From positions 62,001 through 126,000 of the forward strand of contig VRUJ01000002.1 of NCBI GenBank assembly GCA_019456165.1: a stretch of 64,000 bases of DNA. The letters are read 5' to 3'. The translations under genes were made by a program, and so were the position numbers. Below the pieces are notes generated by a model. The model saw nothing but the letters and a program-made list of their open reading frames with translations, was not told the origin of the DNA and made no database searches. This DNA comes from Chloroflexota bacterium. GTDB lineage: Bacteria; Chloroflexota; Anaerolineae; Anaerolineales; UBA11579. This document shows, in pieces, positions 53,500 through 62,813 of this stretch (position 1 is the stretch's first letter; each line of letters opens with the position of its first letter).

Positions 53500-54522
53500 A
53501 TGTCAACTGTCCTCGAATCCCTCAACACCAGTTTGCACCAGGCGATGACGCGGGACGAACGCGTCTACATGATAGGTGAGGATCTAATGGACCCATATGG
53601 TGGAGCATTCAAAGTCACGCGTGGGCTTTCCACAGAATTCCCAGAGCGCGTGCTCACCACACCTGTATCCGAGGCCGGCATAGTTGGTTTAGCAGGTGGT
53701 ATGGCGCTGCGCGGTTTGCGTCCAGTAGTCGAGATCATGTTTGGCGATTTCATAACTCTTGCCGCTGACCAACTCATCAACGGTATCACCAAATTTCATT
53801 GGATGTATAACCAACAAGTGAATGTCCCCATTGTGGTGCGTTTACCGATGGGAGGGCGCAGAGGATACGGCCCAACCCACAGCCAGACCCTAGAGAAACT
53901 TTTCCTTGGAGTGCCCGGTCTGCGAGTTCTGGCGCCTAGTGCGCTAGGAAACCCTGGGGATTTGCTTGAGAGGGCCATACTTGAGGATGATGGTCCCGTG
54001 TTGTTTGTTGAAAACAAACTGCTCTACCTCCAGGATATTATCGATCCGTCGGCTGAGGCTGAATTTGTTTTAATTTCAAATACTACGACAGAGACTTACG
54101 CCCCAACGTACTCTCTTACTCTGAGAGATTCCCCACCGCCAATCCTTACCCTAACGGCCTATGGATATATGGCCGAGTTAGCCCGTGCCGCGGTATTGAA
54201 ATTGGCATACGAACATGAAATTTTCTGCGAGATGATCGTGCTCACCCAGCTATCTCCATTTGAATCTAAAACCCTTCTACCTGTACCCTTACTAACTTCA
54301 ATCCAACGTACCCAGCGATTATTAACTATCGAAGAGGGCGGCATTACAATGGGCTGGGGAGCAGAAGTGGTCGCCCGCGCCTCCGAAGCAGTAGGAGACG
54401 CCCTGCAAAGTGCCACGCGCGTCGCCGCAAGAGACATACCCATCCCTGCTTCTGTATCAATGGAAGAGATGGTGCTGCCTAGCGTAGATACCATTGTCCA
54501 GGCTGCAAAAAAGATGGTATAA
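53500..54522 (+). CDS. 2-oxoacid dehydrogenase E1 component, beta subunit
   Basis: 340 residues, normal for E1-beta. MIGEDLMDPYGGAFKVTRGL, TPVSEAGIVGLAGGMALRG (Glu contacting TPP), GGRRGYGPTHSQTLEKLFLGVPG, and TIEEGGITMGWGAEV (C-terminal domain) are typical. No Shine-Dalgarno; 45 bp after E1-alpha. The next gene starts 9 bp after its stop. Confidence 0.93.
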   Translation: MSTVLESLNTSLHQAMTRDERVYMIGEDLMDPYGGAFKVTRGLSTEFPERVLTTPVSEAGIVGLAGGMALRGLRPVVEIMFGDFITLAADQLINGITKFHWMYNQQVNVPIVVRLPMGGRRGYGPTHSQTLEKLFLGVPGLRVLAPSALGNPGDLLERAILEDDGPVLFVENKLLYLQDIIDPSAEAEFVLISNTTTETYAPTYSLTLRDSPPPILTLTAYGYMAELARAAVLKLAYEHEIFCEMIVLTQLSPFESKTLLPVPLLTSIQRTQRLLTIEEGGITMGWGAEVVARASEAVGDALQSATRVAARDIPIPASVSMEEMVLPSVDTIVQAAKKMV

Positions 54523-54531
54523 CCAGGTACG

Positions 54532-55638
54532 ATGTCTGAAGCAAATCCTGTAATTATCCCCCTTTTGAATACCAATGAGCCAGAAGCATTACTGGCCGGT
54601 TTACATATAAGCGAAGGGCAGCAAGTGAACCAGGGAGATATCCTCTGCACCCTCGAAACCACAAAATCCTCAGCAGAAGTGGAAGCCGAAAGTGACGGCT
54701 ATGTGGTTGGGGTCGCATACTCGCAGGGTCAAACTGTGCGTGCTGGAGAAACCTTGTGCTACTTAGCAGATTCTCCTGATTGGAAGCCTGCTCAGAATAA
54801 ACTCGCCACAGTTACTTCAGAGACAACCGACGAAATTCCAAATGGTTTACGCATCACTGCACCAGCTTTAGCTTTTGCAAAAGAACAAACCTTAGACCTT
54901 GCCAGCCTGCCCATCGGCCCATTGCTCACCGAAAAGGCAGTTCGCGATCTGCTGGATGGGCTAGCAGCCAAGCCAAACCTTTCTGCGCCAGAAGACCCTT
55001 ATGACCCCAAGGCTATCGTAGTCTATGGAGGCAGCGGGCATGGAAAATCGGTGATCAACCTTTTACGGGAGCTAGGTACATATGATATCCATGGGGTTAT
55101 CGACGATGGCATGCAAAAAAAATCTCCCGTTATGGATTTGTCAATCTTAGGGGGTAGTGAAGTTTTGGCAGACTTGTTCTCCCAGAAAATAAGATTAGCC
55201 GTAAACGCAGTAGGCGGGATTGGCGACAATAAGATCCGAGAAAAAGTATTCAATAACTTAGCCACAGCAAGATTTTTCTCTCCCACAGTTATCCACCCTA
55301 CCGCCTTCGTGGAACCCAGTGCCAGCCTTTCCCCGGGCGTCCAAGTGTTCCCGCATGCTTATATCGGCTCGGATGCAGTCGTCGAATTCGGTTGTATAAT
55401 TAACACCGCAGCGATTATTTCACACGATTGTACCTTGGAAGAATACGTGAACATTTCACCAGGAGCAATTTTGGCTGGAGGTGTTCAGGTGGGCGCAAGA
55501 TCGCTTATTGGTATGGGCGTCACAATTAATTTGAATGTAAATATCGGGCCGGGTGTGCGCATTGGCAATGGCGCCACGGTCAAATCTGACGTGCCTGAAA
55601 AAGGCTTGGTACGGGCCGGGATGATTTGGCCAAAATAG
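54532..55638 (+). CDS. E2-like lipoyl-PSBD protein with a PglD/NeuD acyltransferase core
   Basis: 368 residues. Residues 6-80: lipoyl domain, Lys45 in LETTKSSAEVEAE. Residues 106-143: peripheral-subunit-binding domain (ITAPALAFAKEQTLDL, LLTEKAVRDLL). Residues 161-245: PglD-type N-domain (VVYGGSGHGKSV, VIDDG). Residues 246-365: left-handed beta-helix with hexapeptide repeats and NTAAIISHDC, where His298 aligns with the catalytic His of PglD; ends KGLVRAGMIWPK. Ordinary E2 proteins have the same first two domains but a CAT-like core; both cores are trimeric. Position after E1-alpha/beta and a PglC-like gene implies acyl transfer from lipoyl-lysine to a sugar nucleotide. That function is inference. 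Confidence 0.85.
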   Translation: MSEANPVIIPLLNTNEPEALLAGLHISEGQQVNQGDILCTLETTKSSAEVEAESDGYVVGVAYSQGQTVRAGETLCYLADSPDWKPAQNKLATVTSETTDEIPNGLRITAPALAFAKEQTLDLASLPIGPLLTEKAVRDLLDGLAAKPNLSAPEDPYDPKAIVVYGGSGHGKSVINLLRELGTYDIHGVIDDGMQKKSPVMDLSILGGSEVLADLFSQKIRLAVNAVGGIGDNKIREKVFNNLATARFFSPTVIHPTAFVEPSASLSPGVQVFPHAYIGSDAVVEFGCIINTAAIISHDCTLEEYVNISPGAILAGGVQVGARSLIGMGVTINLNVNIGPGVRIGNGATVKSDVPEKGLVRAGMIWPK

Positions 55639-55825
55639 GTCAGAAAAAGTCGTCTTCCAATACATAATTTGGTTCTAATTTCTTCCAGCTATCTAAGCAA
55701 TAAATTGGAAGAGATTCTAACAAGACTTGTAAAAGTCATACCTCAGAGAAAGAGAATTTTGTAATAATCGTTTTAACTCTTAGTATCTATGGATAGGTTT
55801 GGATGTTAAATAATAGGATATTGGA

Positions 55826-57865
55826 ATGAGAAAGAAGGATCTTTTAATTTTATTAAGGGTTGTCCTGATCATTAGTTTCATTATTACGATTAGAAATGTT
55901 ATTTTAATCTATTCCTTAGCAACTGAATATAGATTCATGTTTGCATCTCGGGTCATTACAACAATTGTTGGTCTTGGCATTGTCCTTGCTATTCTTCAGC
56001 TTTCCGTGCTAATTATTAGCTGGACGAATAAATGTGATATTATTTTTCACTGGCTAAGTCTTGGGTATCGTCTTATCAAACCTGGGCGATATGTCATTTT
56101 GATTGTGTATTTAGTAATTCTTGTGCGTTCCCCATACATTTTGAAAGGAGTTTTTTGGGATAATTGGATAGACATTCCCCCACCCCATCGTCTTTTATCT
56201 TTCATTAATGGTTATTTCTCAAACAAACTCTTTTGGCTAAGCGCGTTATGGAGCATCATTGTCGGAGGGGCATTATTATTGGACGCAGCGATCCCCTGGA
56301 GGAAATGGGGGTTTCAACGAAACACGCTATATATATTCCATCTGCTATTAATTGGGTTGGTAACAAAAATTACATCTTTCCTTCCATTAATAACTAATTA
56401 TCCTTTCAATTTAACCTGGTCTGAAGGTAGCCGTCTTTATTTCGTTTCAACTTTTTTTGATAATAAGATCTACGGTGCGGATTTACAGCTTCCGTTTATC
56501 GATATGAGTCAGCATTTACTTCGCACCATTCCATTTTTTATTACAGGGTTGCCAATTTGGGTTCACCGTCTATGGGAAGTAATGCTGTGGTTAGGACTTA
56601 CATTCTTAACCTCAGTGTTATTAGCACACCGATTACGAATTAATAGCAGAATAATAAGATATATTTTTATCATATGGTCTTTCTTATTTATATTTCAAGG
56701 GCATGTAATTTATAACTTGCTCGTGATTGTAATATTGATCTTTTGGGGATTCGACAGGCACAGATTATGGAAATCAATAATAATTATAGTAATCGCATCT
56801 ATTTGGGCTGGATTGAGCCGATTGAACTGGATGCCTATGCCAGGGGCATTAGCCGCCACACTATATTTCCTTGAAACCCCGGTTGATAAAAATAAGGGGT
56901 ATTCTGTATTGAAATATCTTATGAAACCAATCTCTTGGTTTTTCCTAGCCGTGATTGTAGGATATATTTCACTAGCAGCCTATATCTCCATATCAGGATA
57001 TGATTCCTCCTTTTTTTACAACTATCGGATGAACCAAGATTTGTTATGGTATCGATTGCTGCCGAATTCCACCTATGCGCCCGGAATAATACTTGGCATA
57101 TTAACAATATCACTACCAATTGGGATATTGTTAATTAAGAGCATGCAAAAGTTTTATTCACGGTGGCATTTTATTAGGGTGTTTGGTTTATGTTCAATTA
57201 TATTTGTGTTCTTTGTTGGCGGGCTTGTTGTAAGTGCAAAAGTTGGGGGTGGAACTGATTTGCATAACATGGATGGATTTCTCATACTATTGCTTACCAT
57301 TGGAGGTTATTTATATTTTGGTTCGTTCATAACGGAAGCAGCTGAAAATTGGCAAGCAAACCATTCTTGGAGAATTTCATTATTCATTTTGGTGCTACCG
57401 GTAGCTTTTGCATTAGTAAACGCCAAACCTGTTGTGAGAAGAAACTACGAAAATAGTGAACATGCTATTAATAATATTAATGCAATAGTATCTGATGTTG
57501 TAGATCAAGGTAGGAGGGTTTTGTTTATCGACCATCGTCAATTAATAACGTTTGGATATATCCAGAGTGTGCCTCTGATATCAAATTATGAAAAAGTCGT
57601 ACTCACGGAAATGGCGATGGCACGGAATGAAGATTATCTTAATAATTTTTTTACCGATATACAAAGCCACGAATATTGCTTGATCGTCAGTCAGCGTTTA
57701 TTCGATAACATCAAACAAGAAGGAATAGATCCTCAAGCTGAAGAAAACAACCTATTTGTAAATAACATTTCTATTCCCATCTTAAATAACTATACATCGG
57801 TCTTTTCCAATAAAGTATTCGGGATTGAAATACTGGAACCCTCTGACAAACTGAATTGTGAATGA
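55826..57865 (+). CDS. Polytopic membrane protein, GT-C-like topology
   Basis: 679 residues, about 12-14 membrane helices, then a soluble C-terminal domain of about 140 residues. FNLTWSEGSRLYFVSTFFDNKIYG resembles a GT-C glycosyltransferase first loop (Glu as possible catalytic acid), and W-M-P-P-like segments occur, but no family is certain. The gene is clearly more AT-rich than its neighbours and lies between two copies of the acyltransferase tail, which suggests separate acquisition. The 187-bp gap upstream (55639-55825) shows nothing else. Confidence 0.65.
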   Translation: MRKKDLLILLRVVLIISFIITIRNVILIYSLATEYRFMFASRVITTIVGLGIVLAILQLSVLIISWTNKCDIIFHWLSLGYRLIKPGRYVILIVYLVILVRSPYILKGVFWDNWIDIPPPHRLLSFINGYFSNKLFWLSALWSIIVGGALLLDAAIPWRKWGFQRNTLYIFHLLLIGLVTKITSFLPLITNYPFNLTWSEGSRLYFVSTFFDNKIYGADLQLPFIDMSQHLLRTIPFFITGLPIWVHRLWEVMLWLGLTFLTSVLLAHRLRINSRIIRYIFIIWSFLFIFQGHVIYNLLVIVILIFWGFDRHRLWKSIIIIVIASIWAGLSRLNWMPMPGALAATLYFLETPVDKNKGYSVLKYLMKPISWFFLAVIVGYISLAAYISISGYDSSFFYNYRMNQDLLWYRLLPNSTYAPGIILGILTISLPIGILLIKSMQKFYSRWHFIRVFGLCSIIFVFFVGGLVVSAKVGGGTDLHNMDGFLILLLTIGGYLYFGSFITEAAENWQANHSWRISLFILVLPVAFALVNAKPVVRRNYENSEHAINNINAIVSDVVDQGRRVLFIDHRQLITFGYIQSVPLISNYEKVVLTEMAMARNEDYLNNFFTDIQSHEYCLIVSQRLFDNIKQEGIDPQAEENNLFVNNISIPILNNYTSVFSNKVFGIEILEPSDKLNCE

Positions 57866-58122
57866 TTATCTACTCATTTACGCTCAATAAGATAAATAAA
57901 CAACATTCGGAGAGCGCTAGAAAAAACCTCTAATAATTTATCTCACCAGTCAATAGTTTTCGAGTTATCCAAAATACCTATTTTAATGGTAATCTACAGA
58001 TATTAGACGATATCAGTTTTATTTTCTTCTACAGGAATTTTTAACTTCGATACCATTGAAGAGGATAGGACTGACTGTGAATAAGGATAAAGAATAAATG
58101 CACACCACAAACAGTAATCCCA

Positions 58123-58185
58123 ACGGTCAAATCTGACGTGCCTGAAAAAGGCTTGGTGCGTGCAGGTACAATTTGGCCAAAATAA
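58123..58185 (+). repeat. Duplicated 3' tail of the E2-like/PglD gene
   Basis: The 63 bp repeat 55576-55638 (end of the acyltransferase gene), with the first 35 bp identical and 8 differences after that; it keeps the frame (SDVPEKGLVRAG-x-IWPK, then stop). The rest of the 338-bp gene-free gap 57866-58203 is AT-rich without further features. Confidence 0.9.
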
Positions 58186-58203
58186 TAATATGAGGAGTAT
58201 CAA

Positions 58204-58443
58204 ATGAATTCGATAATTTTTCACTTTTTTTCGGCAATAGCTGAAACTTCAACTTCTTCTAGTGCAGCAACTGCTGCATATCTTGATCCGGGTTCGGGTA
58301 GTTTTATCATCCAATTAATTGTCGCCAGCGCCGCAGGAGTTTTGTATATGCTGCGTGGTTATTTCTCTCGTTTTTTTTCATTTTTCCGCAAATCGTCTTC
58401 CGATAAAAGTCCCGAAACAGACGAACTAGATGACATCGAGTAA
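58204..58443 (+). CDS. Small membrane protein with LDPGSGSF motif
   Basis: 79 residues. One membrane helix preceded by AAYLDPGSGSFIIQLIVASAAG: the Y-L-D-P-G-[ST]-GS motif recurs in short proteins beside surface-polysaccharide and methyltransferase genes. Function unknown. GAGGAG lies 8 nt before ATG. Overlaps the next gene by 14 bp. Confidence 0.7.
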   Translation: MNSIIFHFFSAIAETSTSSSAATAAYLDPGSGSFIIQLIVASAAGVLYMLRGYFSRFFSFFRKSSSDKSPETDELDDIE

Positions 58444-59815
58444 ACCGGGTTTTAGGGGTTCATTCCGAGATCCAAATGGGTTCATGTTTTCCCACGATGG
58501 AGCACTATTCCGTCAAATCAATGCCGGTTATCAGGAAAATTACTCCAAATTGATGGAGTCGGGGTTATATAAAAACCTGCTTAAAGCAAAGCTGCTAATA
58601 CCACATGAGGAAGTTGATACCAAGCCTGAAATTCCCGAGAAGGCTTTCAAGGTAATCCAACCTGAGAAGATCGGGTTCATCTCTTACCCATATGAATGGA
58701 GTTTCAGCCAGCTCAAGGATGCTGCATTAGCAACACTCTCCATCCAAAAACGAGCGTTGAAATTTGGCATGTCGCTTAAAGACAGCAGCGCATATAATAT
58801 CCAGTTCCGTGACTGCAAGCCATTACTGATCGATACGCTTTCCTTCGAAGTCTATGCAGAGGGCAAACCCTGGGTAGCATACAAGCAGTTTTGCCAGCAC
58901 TTTTTAGCTCCCCTTGCTCTTATGGCTCAAACAGACGTGCGCTTGAGCCAACTTCTGCGCGTTTACATAGACGGCGTCCCGCTAGACCTAGCAAGCAGGT
59001 TGCTGCCCCGCAGGTCTAGACTAAATTTTGGTTTGCTCTCCCACATACACCTACACGCCTCCGCCCAGCAGCGCTATGCAGATAAGGAGGTTGGAAAAGA
59101 TACGTTTCGCAGGCAGATGAGCAAGAATTCTTTTCTAGGTTTGATAGATAACCTAGAACGCACCATTAAAAAGTTGAATTGGGAACCAAAAGGCACCGAA
59201 TGGGGCCAATACTACACTGATACAAATTATTCAACTCAAGCCATGCAGCACAAACAAAGCGTACTAGAAGACTACATCGAACGCATCAAACCATCCATAA
59301 TGTGGGATTTAGGAGCCAATACCGGTTTTTTCAGCCGCATAGCGGCCCAACACGGTATTCCCACCCTGGCTTTCGATATAGATCCAAGCGCGGTGGAGCA
59401 AAATTACCTTACCATCAGGGAATCTGGCGAATCTAACCTATTACCTTTGGTACTAGACCTGACAAATCCAAGCCCAGACATCGGATGGCACAACCAAGAA
59501 CGCATGTCCTTGGCAGCTAGAGGACCAGCGGATGCGATTTTTGCTTTAGCCCTGATCCATCATCTGGCAATATCTAACAATGTACCCATGAATATGCTGG
59601 CGGAATTTTTCAGCAGCTTGGGGCAATGGCTGGTCATAGAATTTGTGCCCAAAAGCGACTCACAAGTGAAAAGACTGCTGGCTAGTAGAGAAGATATATT
59701 TCCTGGTTATACAACCGAGAATTTCGAAAAGGTCTTCACCAAAAAATTTGATATCCATTCCGGCGAACAGATAAGAGATTCTGACCGCCGCCTGTACTTG
59801 ATGGAACGGCGCTGA
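58430..59815 (+). CDS. NoeA-like SAM-dependent methyltransferase
   Basis: 461 residues. The N-terminal 250 residues (SFRDPNGFMFSHDGALFRQIN; LKFGMSLKDSSAYNIQF) precede a class I methyltransferase domain: MWDLGANTGFFSRIAAQ (motif I, near residue 287), AFDIDPSAVEQN, and ALALIHHLAI. Proteins of this design are often called nodulation protein NoeA-like; real substrates are probably glycans or lipids. Overlap with the small membrane protein gene and 1-bp spacing to the sulfatase-like gene indicate one operon. Confidence 0.82.
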   Translation: MTSSKPGFRGSFRDPNGFMFSHDGALFRQINAGYQENYSKLMESGLYKNLLKAKLLIPHEEVDTKPEIPEKAFKVIQPEKIGFISYPYEWSFSQLKDAALATLSIQKRALKFGMSLKDSSAYNIQFRDCKPLLIDTLSFEVYAEGKPWVAYKQFCQHFLAPLALMAQTDVRLSQLLRVYIDGVPLDLASRLLPRRSRLNFGLLSHIHLHASAQQRYADKEVGKDTFRRQMSKNSFLGLIDNLERTIKKLNWEPKGTEWGQYYTDTNYSTQAMQHKQSVLEDYIERIKPSIMWDLGANTGFFSRIAAQHGIPTLAFDIDPSAVEQNYLTIRESGESNLLPLVLDLTNPSPDIGWHNQERMSLAARGPADAIFALALIHHLAISNNVPMNMLAEFFSSLGQWLVIEFVPKSDSQVKRLLASREDIFPGYTTENFEKVFTKKFDIHSGEQIRDSDRRLYLMERR

Positions 59816-59816
59816 T

Positions 59817-61370
59817 TTGCGAGATTTCAAGCGCGCCACGGTACACCCTGTTCTTTTGAGCATTTACCCGGTCTTGGCTTTATTCGCCAATAATCAGAAC
59901 GAAATCAAGCTTAGTTCCAGTCTGCGAGCGTTCATTGTTTCACTCGCAGCCACGGTCATTCTTTTATTAATTTTACGATTCTTTTTCCGAGAATGGCAGC
60001 GCGCGGCTCTAATCACAACTTTACTGCTAATTCTTTTTTTTTCATACGGCCACGTATACAATGTTCTTCGTGGTGTATCAATTTTCGGAAGCGTTTTAGG
60101 CAGGCATTTATATTTAGGCCCGTTGTGGATTATATTTACCGCAATTGGTGTCTGGTGGATCCTGCGCTGGCTCAAGAATCCAGATACCATCACTGGCGCG
60201 CTAAACGCCACTGCTATCATCGTCATTGCGTTTCCATTTTTCCAAATCATCAACTTTCAATTTCGCATGACGACTCAGCAATCTTTGTCAGAGCTTACAG
60301 CTGAATTCCAAGAATTCAAATTACCAGCGGATCAGACCCCCCCGGATATTTATTACATAATTCTAGATGGTTACTCAAGAGATGACGCTCTCCTGGATGT
60401 TTACCAACTGGACAACGCATCTTTTCTGCAAAGTTTGGCTGAATCCGGCTTTTATGTAGCTAATTGCAGCCAAAGCAACTATGCCCTTACAAGGCTCTCT
60501 TTGTCCTCCACTCTAAACATGGATTACGTAGAAGCCTACTATGATGCTGTGGAAGACTCCAATACTAGTGATACTGGGTTGGGAGCATATATATTAAATA
60601 ACACCGTGGTACAGGTGCTGGAGGCGCTCGGTTACCAGACTGTAGCCTTTGAAACCGGCTACAGCTGGACGGAATTAACCGACGCCGATGTTTATCTTGC
60701 TCCAAACCAAGATTCAGTTCTCAGAAAGGTTTTTTTCGGCGGCTTGAATTACTTCGAGGAACTCCTGCTGCAATCGACCGCCATATCGCTGCTTTCTAAC
60801 ACCGCCAACGCAGTGGGAATAACTCCCACAACCGGCATTAGCAACCCAGATAACGAACACCGCTTGAGAGTGCTTCATACACTTGACCAACTTGTAAGCC
60901 TCACAGATATACCCAGTCCTAAATTCGTCTTTGCACACATCGTCTCCCCTCACCCTCCCTACGTTTTTGGCCCAGATGGCGAAGCTATCAATCAGGTGGA
61001 GGATAATCTCATCGGTTACCGTAACCAGGTTGAATATTTAAACTCGCGCATTGAAACTTTGGTCACAGAAATCATCAATCAATCCACGACCCCGCCAGTT
61101 ATTGTTTTACAGGGAGACCACGGGGGCGGTGATACCTCTAATGCTCAACGAATGTCTATTCTGAATGCTTATTACCTGCCTGGAGATATGGATCAATACC
61201 TATACCCTACAATCACACCAGTGAATACATTCCGGTTGCTCTTTAACATCTATTTCGGTGCAGAGCTGGACTTACTCGCAGATTTAAGCTATTTCTCATT
61301 ATACAAAGAACCCTTCACTTTTAGGACAATTCCTGTTTCACGCCCTGGCTGCGAAAGCGCTTCAGATTAA
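59817..61370 (+). CDS. Sulfatase/phosphoethanolamine-transferase-like membrane protein
   Basis: 517 residues, TTG start overlapping nothing but following the previous stop by 1 bp. Four or five N-terminal membrane helices (residues 12-155), then an extracytoplasmic alkaline-phosphatase-superfamily domain: DIYYIILDGYSRDDAL (metal Asp; Ser or Thr nucleophile region NYALTRLSLSS), FVFAHIVSPHPPYVF, and LQGDHGGG (metal Asp-His). It may transfer or remove a phospho- or sulfo-group on a surface glycan or lipid. Confidence 0.83.
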   Translation: MRDFKRATVHPVLLSIYPVLALFANNQNEIKLSSSLRAFIVSLAATVILLLILRFFFREWQRAALITTLLLILFFSYGHVYNVLRGVSIFGSVLGRHLYLGPLWIIFTAIGVWWILRWLKNPDTITGALNATAIIVIAFPFFQIINFQFRMTTQQSLSELTAEFQEFKLPADQTPPDIYYIILDGYSRDDALLDVYQLDNASFLQSLAESGFYVANCSQSNYALTRLSLSSTLNMDYVEAYYDAVEDSNTSDTGLGAYILNNTVVQVLEALGYQTVAFETGYSWTELTDADVYLAPNQDSVLRKVFFGGLNYFEELLLQSTAISLLSNTANAVGITPTTGISNPDNEHRLRVLHTLDQLVSLTDIPSPKFVFAHIVSPHPPYVFGPDGEAINQVEDNLIGYRNQVEYLNSRIETLVTEIINQSTTPPVIVLQGDHGGGDTSNAQRMSILNAYYLPGDMDQYLYPTITPVNTFRLLFNIYFGAELDLLADLSYFSLYKEPFTFRTIPVSRPGCESASD

Positions 61371-61459
61371 TTTTTCCCCTAATTCAACCAATATAACAAA
61401 TCTCCCAACCCACCAAAGTTGCGCTATTTCCAAAACTGGGCTAAAGTGGTCTCAATCCC

Positions 61460-62338
61460 ATGAGCACTAAGAAAAACACAAGCACCAGTAAATTTGGCGC
61501 GCCGGGGCGCGAAAACCATGATTCTAGCGATTTTTATAATGGCCGCCTGTATGAGGGCCAGCCCAAACAAAGAAGTGTTGCATATATTGAAAACCAAATG
61601 CCAGCAGATGTTCTCAACCAGATTTACCAGCACACCAGCGAGCAGATGCCTGAACTCCCCGATTCGAGCATACATCTTATGGTCACTTCTCCTCCGTACA
61701 ATGTGGGCAAAGATTACGATGACGATCTAAATCTTACAGAATACCGCCAGTTTTTATTACGCGTTTGGCAGCAGGTAGACCGCGTACTCGTTCCTGGAGG
61801 GCGCGCCTGCATCAACCTGGCAAACCTGGGGCGCAAACCTTACATCCCGCTACACGCTTACATAATAGAAGATATGCTCTCGCTGGGCTTTCTGATGCGC
61901 GGTGAAATTATTTGGAACAAGGCTGCCAGCGCCAGCGGTTCCACTGCCTGGGGGAGCTGGCTCTCAGCCAGCAACCCCACATTGCGCGATGTGCATGAAT
62001 ACATCCTGGTGTTCTCTAAAGACGGCTACCGCCGCCAACCCCCCGAAAAACGCGCCAATACGATAGAGAAAGAAACTTTCCTCGATTCCACTAAAAGTGT
62101 GTGGACAATTCCCGCCGTCTCGGCTAAGAAGATCGGCCACCCGGCGCCATTCCCGCTAGAACTGCCCCGACGCCTGATTGAACTTTACACCTTTGCTGAT
62201 GAAATCATCCTGGATCCTTTTATGGGCAGCGGACAGACAGCCCTGGCTGCCATCGAGGCCGGGCGCGCTTACGTAGGGTATGAGGTAAAGGAGGAATATG
62301 TCAGATTGGCGGAGAAGAGAATAAAATCCAACCCCTAA
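61460..62338 (+). CDS. Orphan DNA methyltransferase (beta-type order)
   Basis: 292 residues. Catalytic MVTSPPYNVGKDYDDD (near residue 74) precedes the SAM motif ILDPFMGSGQTALAA (near residue 258), the beta order, with a target-recognition region between (KKIGHPAPFPLELPRRLIE is the typical block before motif I). TSPPYNV is used by N4-cytosine and beta N6-adenine enzymes. No endonuclease adjoins it. Confidence 0.9.
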   Translation: MSTKKNTSTSKFGAPGRENHDSSDFYNGRLYEGQPKQRSVAYIENQMPADVLNQIYQHTSEQMPELPDSSIHLMVTSPPYNVGKDYDDDLNLTEYRQFLLRVWQQVDRVLVPGGRACINLANLGRKPYIPLHAYIIEDMLSLGFLMRGEIIWNKAASASGSTAWGSWLSASNPTLRDVHEYILVFSKDGYRRQPPEKRANTIEKETFLDSTKSVWTIPAVSAKKIGHPAPFPLELPRRLIELYTFADEIILDPFMGSGQTALAAIEAGRAYVGYEVKEEYVRLAEKRIKSNP

Positions 62339-62414
62339 AAAGTGGCAACACTCAATATTCCTAATTATTTATCCCTGCCCCATCTCTCCTATTCCCCATC
62401 TTTCGTATCAGCCT

Positions 62415-62486
62415 TATAATTATGGGTGTTTCTCGTATACTTGCCTCCTGATCACCTAATTCCTAATCACCTAGGCGACTAATAAG
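62415..62486 (+). promoter_or_regulatory. -10 box and degenerate 8-bp repeats upstream of mazG-like gene
   Basis: TATAAT at 62415-62420 gives a predicted leader of about 65 nt. At 62449-62486 are four to five degenerate units (ATCACC, TAATTCC, TAATCACC, TAGGCGAC, TAATAAG) of the type seen before cofD, again ending 6 bp before the ATG, and again with no Shine-Dalgarno. Confidence 0.55.
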
Positions 62487-62492
62487 AATCCA

Positions 62493-62807
62493 ATGGACAT
62501 CCAAGAACTTACTCAAGCAATGCACGATTTCGTGCGTTCAAAAGGCTGGTACGAACCTGACAGCCCACGCCCACAGACCCCACGCAACCTGGCTGCTTCT
62601 ATCAGCGTTGAGGCCGCAGAGATCCTGGAACACTTCCAATGGAATAATGAGATGATAGACAAACAGCCCCTAAAAGAAGAACTGGCCGATGTAGCTCTGT
62701 ACCTGTTACAATTAGCCAGCATTTGTGAAATTGACCTGGAGAAGGCTATTTTACAGAAATTGGAAGATAACTATAAGCGCGATTGGGATGCAACAAACGA
62801 GAAGTAA
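62493..62807 (+). CDS. MazG-like nucleotide pyrophosphohydrolase
   Basis: 104 residues, an all-alpha NTP-PPase. SISVEAAEILEHFQW and ELADVALYLLQLA give the metal-binding E-x2-E ... E-x2-D pattern, close to the dCTPase/RS21-C6-like group. It hydrolyses an NTP or modified dNTP to NMP + PPi. It is followed after 6 bp by a kinase-like gene. Confidence 0.88.
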   Translation: MDIQELTQAMHDFVRSKGWYEPDSPRPQTPRNLAASISVEAAEILEHFQWNNEMIDKQPLKEELADVALYLLQLASICEIDLEKAILQKLEDNYKRDWDATNEK

Positions 62808-62813
62808 GCAAAA

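Noticed and set aside
55456..58224. Two related minus-strand ORFs (55456-55665 and 58003-58224) as a small gene family
   Set aside because: They are antisense to the duplicated acyltransferase tail; the similarity comes from that repeat.
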